Origin: an uncultured Clostridia bacterium
GTDB lineage: Bacteria; Bacillota; Clostridia; Oscillospirales; Ruminococcaceae
Direction of reading: 5' to 3'
Length of the DNA: 6,159 bases
NCBI GenBank assembly: GCA_945835425.1
Contig: CAMAJC010000121.1
Location: forward strand, 1-6,159
The translations under genes and the position numbers were made by a program. The notes below the pieces were generated by a model. The model worked only from the letters and a program-made list of their open reading frames with translations, ran no database searches and was not told the DNA's origin. Shown here in pieces: positions 1-5,079 of the stretch (position 1 is its first letter; each line of letters begins with the position of its first letter).

Positions 1-934
1 TAAAAAAGAAGAACAGCCTGTCCGCACACAGAGATCCCAGCAGGCGAGCCGTCCGCGGCCTGCATCCTCCGGGCAGAAAGCGCCCCAGAGAAAACCGCAG
101 CAGCCTGCCCGTCCTGCGTCCCGTCAGCAGTCTCCTGCCCGCAGAACGCCTGAGTCCGGGAATGGGGAGATGAACCTTTCGGTCCATCACCGCACCTCCC
201 ATTTAAAGGATGATTTGGAAAAGATGGCGGTTTCTACTACAAACGGCGAAACCGGCCAGCTCACCCAGCAGCTGCGCGCCGGACGGAAGCTGGAGGAAAT
301 CACCGGTCCTCTGCAGATTCAGAGCCAGAAGCGTTCGGGTCCCCGTCAGCCCTCTGAACGGGTGCAGAAAGCCGCCGCTTTTGCCGCATCTGTGGCGGCG
401 GAACCGGAACCCAAAAGAAATGTCGGCAAAACGGTTGCCGGTTGGGTGGCGGCGATTGCCATTGTTGCAGCCATCCTGTTTGTGCTTTTCCGCTTTGTGA
501 TTCAGATTGTCGGAATCCAGGGCGCTTCGATGGAGCCTACGCTCCAGGCAGGCGACCGCGTTGTGATCTCCGGTCTGATGTACACTCCCGAGCAGGGCGA
601 TATCGTCATCCTTTCGGATAACAACGTACTGAAAAAACAGCTGGTCAAACGTGTTATCGCAATCGAGGGCCAGACGGTTGAAATCGATGCCGAAGGGAAG
701 GTTTGGGTCGACGGCGTACAGTTGGAAGAATCCTATCTGAAGGTGCCCACCGGGCTGGGCGATGTGACCTATCCCGTCATTGTGGGGCAGGGCGAGGTTT
801 TCGTCATGGGCGATAACCGCAGCGAGTCTCTGGACAGCCGTGACTCCCAGATCGGCCTGGTTGACGTCGAAGATATCAAGGGCCGGATCCTTTTCCGGTT
901 TTATCCCTTTGGGTCATTTGGCGGCGTAGAATAA
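1..934 (+). CDS. lepB: Type I signal peptidase (copy 1), 5'-truncated by window edge, long cytoplasmic extension
   Basis: This enzyme cleaves signal peptides from exported proteins at the outer face of the membrane. The frame is open from base 2 with no start codon before ATG 170, and that ATG has GGGGAG abutting it with no spacer, a poor ribosome site, so the true start is probably upstream of the window. Counting from ATG 170, a Gln/Pro/Arg/Ala-rich, probably disordered tail runs to about residue 84. One membrane segment follows at about 89-114, then the S26 peptidase core. The core has catalytic Ser120 in GASMEPTL, catalytic Lys160 in LVKRVIA, and the MGDNR (213-217) and SLDSR (220-224) boxes. 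The 56 codons before ATG 170 encode similar low-complexity sequence, giving at least 140 residues ahead of the membrane. It is the most divergent of the three tandem copies. Function is secure; the start is not, and ATG 170 remains the alternative. Confidence 0.9.
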   Translation, partial: KKEEQPVRTQRSQQASRPRPASSGQKAPQRKPQQPARPASRQQSPARRTPESGNGEMNLSVHHRTSHLKDDLEKMAVSTTNGETGQLTQQLRAGRKLEEITGPLQIQSQKRSGPRQPSERVQKAAAFAASVAAEPEPKRNVGKTVAGWVAAIAIVAAILFVLFRFVIQIVGIQGASMEPTLQAGDRVVISGLMYTPEQGDIVILSDNNVLKKQLVKRVIAIEGQTVEIDAEGKVWVDGVQLEESYLKVPTGLGDVTYPVIVGQGEVFVMGDNRSESLDSRDSQIGLVDVEDIKGRILFRFYPFGSFGGVE

Positions 935-943
935 CTTTTTTTT

Positions 944-951
944 GGAAAGGA
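944..951 (+). promoter_or_regulatory. Ribosome binding site fixing the start of signal peptidase copy 2
   Basis: GGAAAGGA ends 8 bases before ATG 960. An in-frame TTG at 942 would place this purine-rich site inside the coding sequence, so ATG 960 is the better start. Confidence 0.75.
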
Positions 952-959
952 TTAGAAAT

Positions 960-1613
960 ATGGATGAAATCGAGAAGATTCTCGCAGAGCAGAAGGAAAG
1001 CGAAGAACTGTCTGATTCCCAGCCGGAGCCGTTGACAGAAGATGAAGATACGGAAGATGAGCCGGCGCAGGAGATCAGCAAGGTCAGCGCCGTAAAAAAG
1101 GAACTGATCGAATGGATCAAAGCTTTTCTCTTTGCCGGCGTGATCGTACTGGTCATCTTTGGTTTCGTAATCCGTCCTGTAGAGGTAAAGGGCCATTCGA
1201 TGGAGCCGACGCTGCAGAATTCCGACCGCCTGATCACCTGGATGCTGGGGTATAAGCCCCATTCCGGCGACACAGTCATCCTTTCGGAAAAGACCGGTCT
1301 GGATGAAGCGCTGGTCAAGCGGGTCATCGCGACTTCCGGTCAGACGGTCGATATCGATGAAAACGGGTGTGTCTTGGTCGACGGCGTCCTTTTAGACGAG
1401 GATTATATTTATGAGCCGATCGACGCGCAGCATTACGGCGACTGGGACTATCCGGTCACCGTCCCGGAAGGGTATATTTTCGTCATGGGCGATAACCGCA
1501 ACCATTCCACCGACAGCCGTTTCCGCGAGGTCGGTTTTGTCGACGAGGATGAGGTAGTCGGCAAGGTTGTCCTGCGGATTATGCCGCTGTCTTCTTTCGG
1601 CCTGATCGACTAA
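960..1613 (+). CDS. lepB: Type I signal peptidase (copy 2)
   Basis: This is a complete 217-residue membrane-bound serine/lysine peptidase of family S26, acting on the outer face of the membrane to release exported proteins. Residues 1-45 are a strongly acidic Glu/Asp-rich cytoplasmic tail, unlike the basic, Gln/Pro-rich tail of copy 1. One membrane segment lies at about 55-71, just before the active site. Catalytic Ser80 is in GHSMEPTL and catalytic Lys120 in LVKRVIA; the MGDNR and STDSR boxes follow. Lysine as the general base marks the bacterial (P) type rather than the ER type. The gene starts 25 bases after copy 1 and ends 15 bases before copy 3, so co-transcription is likely. Residues 48-217 align without a gap to copy 3, with about 126 of 170 identical by hand count. 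Length is normal for a Gram-positive Sip enzyme. I chose ATG 960 over TTG 942 because of the ribosome site. Confidence 0.95.
   Translation: MDEIEKILAEQKESEELSDSQPEPLTEDEDTEDEPAQEISKVSAVKKELIEWIKAFLFAGVIVLVIFGFVIRPVEVKGHSMEPTLQNSDRLITWMLGYKPHSGDTVILSEKTGLDEALVKRVIATSGQTVDIDENGCVLVDGVLLDEDYIYEPIDAQHYGDWDYPVTVPEGYIFVMGDNRNHSTDSRFREVGFVDEDEVVGKVVLRIMPLSSFGLID
1101..1610 (+). repeat. Tandem gene duplication, unit A (inside signal peptidase copy 2)
   Basis: These 510 bases, codons 48-217 of copy 2, align codon for codon with 1704-2213 in copy 3 without an insertion or deletion. About 74% of the encoded residues are identical. The similarity begins at the ELIEW residues before the membrane segment and runs to the last sense codon. 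The N-terminal tails outside the unit are unrelated. Confidence 0.85.
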
Positions 1614-1615
1614 AC

Positions 1616-1623
1616 AGGAGGTG
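1616..1623 (+). promoter_or_regulatory. Ribosome binding site deciding a GTG start (signal peptidase copy 3)
   Basis: AGGAGGTG is a near-perfect anti-16S match lying 5 bases before GTG 1629. It supports this GTG as the start; the next in-frame ATG is in the active-site SM motif and would remove the membrane segment and catalytic serine. Confidence 0.85.
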
Positions 1624-1628
1624 TCCCC

Positions 1629-2216
1629 GTGGAGCAAAGTGAAAAGACATCGGTTTATCAGGAAACTGCGGGCGGGGACATACCGAAAAAAACGCTCAAA
1701 ACAGAGCTGATCGAATGGGCCAAAGCCTTTCTGTTTGCCGGTGTGATCGTCGGCCTGCTGTTTGGTTTTGTGATCACGCCGCGGGTAGTGGACGGCCATT
1801 CGATGAATCCGACGCTGCAGGACGGCGACCGGCTGATCGTCTGGATGCTGGGCTATGACCCGGCGCCGGGCGATATTGTCATCCTTTCGGAGGACACAGG
1901 CCTGGACGAGTGCCTGGTCAAGCGGGTGATTGCGACCGGCGGTCAGACCGTGGACATCGATGCAGACGGCTGCGTTTTGGTCGATGGTGCGCGTCTGGAT
2001 GAAACCTATATTCAGGAAGCAATTGACGGCCGTCACCGTGGCGACTGGGAATACCCGCTCACCGTCCCGGACGGATTCATTTTCGTCATGGGCGACAACC
2101 GCAACGCATCCACCGACAGCCGTTTTCGGATGGTCGGTTTTATAGATGAAGACGAGGTGGTCGGCAGAGCGATCCTGCGCATCCTGCCGGTATCGTCTTT
2201 TTGTATCTTAGATTGA
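1629..2216 (+). CDS. lepB: Type I signal peptidase (copy 3), GTG start
   Basis: This is a complete 195-residue S26 signal peptidase with the shortest cytoplasmic tail of the three copies, about 30 residues. One membrane segment lies at about 33-49. Catalytic Ser58 is in GHSMNPTL and catalytic Lys98 in LVKRVIA, with the MGDNR and STDSR boxes behind. All catalytic residues are present, so this copy should be active. It has Asn where copies 1 and 2 have Glu two residues after the serine, a position close to the active site. It lies 15 bases after copy 2 and 17 bases before rbgA. A strong ribosome site may give it a higher translation rate than copy 2, which is an inference. It is clearly the duplication partner of copy 2. 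Whether the three enzymes divide substrates or simply add capacity cannot be read from the sequence. Confidence 0.95.
   Translation: MEQSEKTSVYQETAGGDIPKKTLKTELIEWAKAFLFAGVIVGLLFGFVITPRVVDGHSMNPTLQDGDRLIVWMLGYDPAPGDIVILSEDTGLDECLVKRVIATGGQTVDIDADGCVLVDGARLDETYIQEAIDGRHRGDWEYPLTVPDGFIFVMGDNRNASTDSRFRMVGFIDEDEVVGRAILRILPVSSFCILD
1704..2213 (+). repeat. Tandem gene duplication, unit B (inside signal peptidase copy 3)
   Basis: Codons 26-195 of copy 3 are the partner of 1101-1610, with equal length and no gaps. The DNA has diverged mainly at third positions but keeps blocks of identity around the FVMGDNR and VILSE codons. Confidence 0.85.
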
Positions 2217-2220
2217 AATT

Positions 2221-2226
2221 AGGAGG
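2221..2226 (+). promoter_or_regulatory. Ribosome binding site deciding a TTG start (rbgA)
   Basis: AGGAGG lies 7 bases before TTG 2234. A longer in-frame TTG at 2201 would overlap the end of signal peptidase copy 3 and has no such site. The protein read from 2234 also begins as RbgA proteins do, with a few residues before IQWFPGHM. Confidence 0.85.
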
Positions 2227-2233
2227 TACTCTC

Positions 2234-3103
2234 TTGGAACAGGTTCCCGCTATCCAGTGGTTTCCCGGCCATATGGCCAAGACCCGCCGGTTAATGAAAG
2301 CAAACCTCCCGTATGTAGATATCGTTGTCGAGCTGCGGGACGCAAAGATTCCGCTCAGCTCCGGCAACCCTGAGCTTCCGTCGATGATCGGCACCAAAAA
2401 GCGGATCATCCTGCTCAATAAATGTGACACCGCCGACCCGGCCGTCACAGCCAGATGGGTCGAGTGGTTTAAACAAAACGGCATTGCCGCCCTCCCGGTC
2501 GACTCCAAGACCGGCAAGGGCTTAAACGCGTTCCTGCCGCTGGTTCGTTCCGAGCTTTCCGAGCTGCTGGAGCGCCGGGCAGAAAAGGGCGCGTCCGGCC
2601 GTCCGATCCGGATGATGATCGTCGGCATCCCCAACGTGGGAAAATCGTCCTTTATCAACCGGATGGCCGGGGAAAAGCGTGCCAAGGTCGAGGATCGTCC
2701 CGGCGTCACCCGGGACAAGCAGTGGGTCACCGTCAGCAAGGATGTGGAGCTGCTGGACATGCCCGGCGTACTCTGGCCGAAGTTTGAAGACCCGGCGGTC
2801 GGCGAACGGCTCGCTGTGACCGGCGCCGTCAAGGATCAGGTCGTGGACATCGAGCTGCTTGCCATGCGCCTTTTGGACTGGATTCGGGACGGTTACCCGG
2901 AGCTGCTGTCCCGCTATAAGATCACACCGCAGGAAGCGGAAGGGCTGGAGCAGTATGAGCTGCTGGAGCTGGTCGGCCGCAAGCGCGGGATGCTGATTTC
3001 CGGCGGCGAGGTCAACACCGAGCGGGCCGCCATCACTGTTTTGGACGAATACCGCGGCGGTAAGCTGGGACGGCTGTCCCTGGAAGCGCCGCCGAAGGAA
3101 TAA
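2234..3103 (+). CDS. rbgA: Ribosome biogenesis GTPase RbgA (YlqF)
   Basis: This 289-residue GTPase helps late assembly of the 50S ribosomal subunit in the cytoplasm. It is a circularly permuted GTPase: the G4 motif NKCD (62-65) comes before the G1 P-loop GIPNVGKS (131-138) and the G3 motif DMPG (175-178). RPGVT at 155-159 holds the G2 threonine. The N-terminal WFPGHMAK (9-16) carries the histidine that family studies link to GTP hydrolysis. The C-terminal part (about 200-289) is the helical RNA-binding domain, with the KRGMLISGG segment typical of the family. Length is close to that of the Bacillus subtilis protein (about 280). The gene follows the signal peptidases by 17 bases and overlaps the next gene by one base, the usual lepB-rbgA-rnhB order of Firmicutes. 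The G3 motif has Met where the Bacillus protein has Thr, a mild change. Identification is firm. Confidence 0.97.
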   Translation: MEQVPAIQWFPGHMAKTRRLMKANLPYVDIVVELRDAKIPLSSGNPELPSMIGTKKRIILLNKCDTADPAVTARWVEWFKQNGIAALPVDSKTGKGLNAFLPLVRSELSELLERRAEKGASGRPIRMMIVGIPNVGKSSFINRMAGEKRAKVEDRPGVTRDKQWVTVSKDVELLDMPGVLWPKFEDPAVGERLAVTGAVKDQVVDIELLAMRLLDWIRDGYPELLSRYKITPQEAEGLEQYELLELVGRKRGMLISGGEVNTERAAITVLDEYRGGKLGRLSLEAPPKE

Positions 3104-3105
3104 TG
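3101..3105 (+). other. TAATG stop/start overlap coupling rbgA to rnhB-yraN
   Basis: The TAA of rbgA shares its last base with an ATG at 3103, an arrangement that often couples translation. A second in-frame ATG lies at 3109. GAAGGA at 3094-3099 is 3 bases from the first ATG and 9 from the second, so spacing favours 3109 while the overlap favours 3103; the sequence does not settle it. Confidence 0.6.
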
Positions 3106-4059
3106 ACTATGACTCTTTTGGAATATGACAGTTCCCTCGGGATCGAGAACTTCTGCGGCGTCGATGAAGCAGGCCGCGGTCCTCTGGCAGGGGATGTTTA
3201 TGCGGCAGCGGTCATCCTAGACCCTGCAAACCCGATCGAAGGCCTGAATGACAGCAAAAAGCTGACCGAGAAAAAGCGGGAGGCCCTGTTCCCGGAAATC
3301 AAGGAAAAGGCGCTCAGCTGGTCGGTCGGCATTGCGACCGTTGAAGAAATCGAAACATATAATATCCTGCAGGCAACTTTCCTGGCGATGCGCCGGGCGG
3401 TCGCGGGACTTTCTGTCCGGCCTTCCATGGCCATTGTGGATGGCAACCGCAACCCCGGGCTGAATATCCCGACAAGGCTTCTGGTCAAGGGCGACGGCAC
3501 TTCCGCTGCCGTAGCCGCCGCGTCGATCATCGCCAAGGTCTCGCGGGATCATTATATGCGCGAGGTCGATGCCGCCTATCCCCAGTACCAGTTCGCCAAG
3601 CATAAAGGCTACGGCACCAAGCTCCATTATGAAATGCTCGATCTATATGGAGAATCCCCGGTTCACCGCCATTCTTTTCTGAAAAGCTATTATAAGCAGC
3701 GGGAAACCTCGACCGGTTCCCGCGGGGAACAGCTGGCGGCTGAATATCTGACGGGGCAGGGCTGTGAAATCCTTGCCCGCAACTGGCATGCCCAGTACGG
3801 AGAGATCGATCTGATCGCCCGGAAAGGGGAGTCGCTCCTCTTTGTCGAGGTCAAGACCCGCAGCGCCGGGATGATCGCGACGCCTGCCGAAGCGGTGACT
3901 TTGTCCAAACGGAAAAAGCTGACCGATACGGCAAAAGCTTATCTTGTGCAAAACCCGCTGCCTTTGCAGCCGCGTTTTGATATACTGGAAATCTATCTGG
4001 ACGGAAACGGGGCCTTTTCCCGGGCCGTCTGGCTGGAAAACGCATTTGATGCAGTCTGA
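3103..4059 (+). CDS. rnhB: Ribonuclease HII fused to a YraN/UPF0102 nuclease-like domain
   Basis: One uninterrupted 318-residue protein carries two families. Residues about 14-200 are RNase HII, which nicks DNA 5' of embedded ribonucleotides and cuts RNA in RNA:DNA hybrids. The acidic active site is visible as Asp21-Glu22 in GVDEAGRG, Asp113 in IVDGN and Asp149 in VSRD; NDSKKL (49-54), the KGD-to-AASIIAKV stretch (129-146) and HKGYGT (167-172) also match. Residues about 205-318 are a YraN domain with GE (208-209), GEIDLIA (233-239), FVEVKTR (247-253) and RFDI (291-294). Asp236, Glu249 and Lys251 fit a PD-(D/E)XK nuclease core. The linker is under ten residues and holds no in-frame ATG, GTG or TTG, so YraN has no start of its own. 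In most bacteria these are separate, often adjacent genes. Start is 3103 or 3109. Confidence 0.93.
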   Translation: MTMTLLEYDSSLGIENFCGVDEAGRGPLAGDVYAAAVILDPANPIEGLNDSKKLTEKKREALFPEIKEKALSWSVGIATVEEIETYNILQATFLAMRRAVAGLSVRPSMAIVDGNRNPGLNIPTRLLVKGDGTSAAVAAASIIAKVSRDHYMREVDAAYPQYQFAKHKGYGTKLHYEMLDLYGESPVHRHSFLKSYYKQRETSTGSRGEQLAAEYLTGQGCEILARNWHAQYGEIDLIARKGESLLFVEVKTRSAGMIATPAEAVTLSKRKKLTDTAKAYLVQNPLPLQPRFDILEIYLDGNGAFSRAVWLENAFDAV

Positions 4060-4086
4060 CACCATCGCATAGAAAGGAAGCTCAGT

Positions 4087-4989
4087 ATGCGCCACTTTGA
4101 TTTACACGCTGACACCCTCAGCAAATGTCTGCAAAACAGAAAAAGCCTGATTCAGAACGATTTTGCCATTTCTGTTCAGCGTGGCCTGATTTTTGACCAG
4201 TGGGTACAGGTCTTTGCCGCTTTTGTTCCGGATGAACTCCACGGCAGCAAGGGCTACCACCGTTTTCTTTCGGAGGCAGGGCAGCTGCAGAAAGCGTTTG
4301 AAGAAAGCGATCAGATTGTTCCCTATGATAAGGACAATATCCGTCCCGGCGTCTGCAACGCGATGCTGTCGGTCGAAGGCGGTTCCGCCATGGGCGGCAA
4401 GCTGGAACGGATCGACGAGATGTACAAAATGGGTGTGCGGATGTTCTCGCTGTGCTGGAACGGGGAGACCGATCTGGCCGGCGGCACGGCGACTGAGGTA
4501 GGCCTGACCGCTCTCGGCAAAGAGGCCGTCAAGGAGCTGGAAGCCCACAAGATCATCATCGACGTTTCCCATCTGAACAACTACAGCTTCTGGGATCTCT
4601 GCGAGGTGGCCGAGCGTCCCTTTATCGCGTCTCATTCCAACTGCTTTGAGCTTTGCCCGCACCGGCGCAACCTCGACGATGTGCAGCTGCAGGAGATCAT
4701 CCGCCGCAAGGGCCTGATCGGCATCAACTTCTACCCGGTCTTTATCAACGGGGAAAGCGACGCCAGCTTCCAGGAGCTTCGCCGCCATATCCGCCATATC
4801 ATCGCCCTCGGCGGCGAGGACTGCATTGCAGTCGGCAGCGACTTTGACGGCGCAGCGATGCCCTCCCGAATCCCGTCCATCGACCGGATTCCCGACTGGC
4901 ACGAGAATCTGCTTAAGCACTTTGACCCGGAGATCGTCGACAAGATTACCTTTAAAAACGCCCAGCGTTTCATGCAGGAAAACCTCTGA
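4087..4989 (+). CDS. M19-family (renal-dipeptidase-type) dipeptidase, cytoplasmic
   Basis: This 300-residue protein is a member of peptidase family M19, zinc enzymes that hydrolyse dipeptides, some with D-amino-acid or unusual linkages. The metal ligands of the family can be placed: His7 and Asp9 in DLHAD, Glu97 in SVEGG, His162 in DVSHLN, His183 in ASHSN and an Asp in GSDFDG (250-255). FSLCWNG (120-126) matches the conserved strand after the bridging glutamate. There is no signal peptide or membrane segment, so it should act in the cytoplasm, perhaps on imported or cell-wall-derived dipeptides; the substrate is an inference. It is slightly short for the family (commonly 300-400 residues). 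AAAGGAAG ends 6 bases before ATG 4087, and the gap from rnhB-yraN is 27 bases. A further member role, such as a non-peptide amidohydrolase, cannot be excluded. Confidence 0.9.
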   Translation: MRHFDLHADTLSKCLQNRKSLIQNDFAISVQRGLIFDQWVQVFAAFVPDELHGSKGYHRFLSEAGQLQKAFEESDQIVPYDKDNIRPGVCNAMLSVEGGSAMGGKLERIDEMYKMGVRMFSLCWNGETDLAGGTATEVGLTALGKEAVKELEAHKIIIDVSHLNNYSFWDLCEVAERPFIASHSNCFELCPHRRNLDDVQLQEIIRRKGLIGINFYPVFINGESDASFQELRRHIRHIIALGGEDCIAVGSDFDGAAMPSRIPSIDRIPDWHENLLKHFDPEIVDKITFKNAQRFMQENL

Positions 4990-5079
4990 TATTTTGCTGA
5001 ACTGAACATAGGTAAGCCGGTTTCTGATGCTGATGCAGACAACGGGAAACCGGCAAAAACAGAAAGGAAGATTGCGACC
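4990..5079 (+). promoter_or_regulatory. Leader region of threonine synthase (90 bases)
   Basis: This is the largest gap in the window. It holds a stem-loop (5016-5054) and then AGAAAGGAAG (5061-5070), a ribosome site 9 bases before ATG 5080. The same ten bases precede the dipeptidase at 4071-4080. I find no convincing -35/-10 pair and no T-box motif. Confidence 0.5.
5016..5054 (+). promoter_or_regulatory. Perfect 9-bp stem-loop ahead of threonine synthase
   Basis: GCCGGTTTC at 5016-5024 is the exact reverse complement of GAAACCGGC at 5046-5054, enclosing a 21-base loop that includes two tandem TGATGC units (5025-5036). The stem is followed by AAAAAC, not a T run, so it is not a + strand intrinsic terminator. 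It could affect transcript stability, be a protein site or form part of an attenuator. Its role is unknown. Confidence 0.55.

Noticed and set aside
936..943. Run of eight T after the stop of signal peptidase copy 1, as a possible terminator
   Set aside because: No stable GC-rich hairpin lies directly before it; the CCGGA/TCCGG pairing at 883-898 is short and ends 37 bases upstream.
942..962. Upstream TTG start for signal peptidase copy 2
   Set aside because: The ribosome site GGAAAGGA would fall inside the gene; ATG 960 is correctly spaced from it.
1032..1037. TTGACA, a perfect -35-like hexamer inside signal peptidase copy 2
   Set aside because: No reasonable -10 element is found 16-18 bases downstream, and it lies in coding sequence.
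2201..2236. Upstream TTG start for rbgA at 2201
   Set aside because: It would overlap the preceding gene, lacks a ribosome site, and adds 11 residues not expected in the family; TTG 2234 has AGGAGG at the right distance.
4990..5079. T-box or other riboswitch ahead of thrC
   Set aside because: The conserved T-box antiterminator sequence and a terminator are absent, and 90 bases is too short for the usual T-box leader; only a simple stem-loop can be supported.
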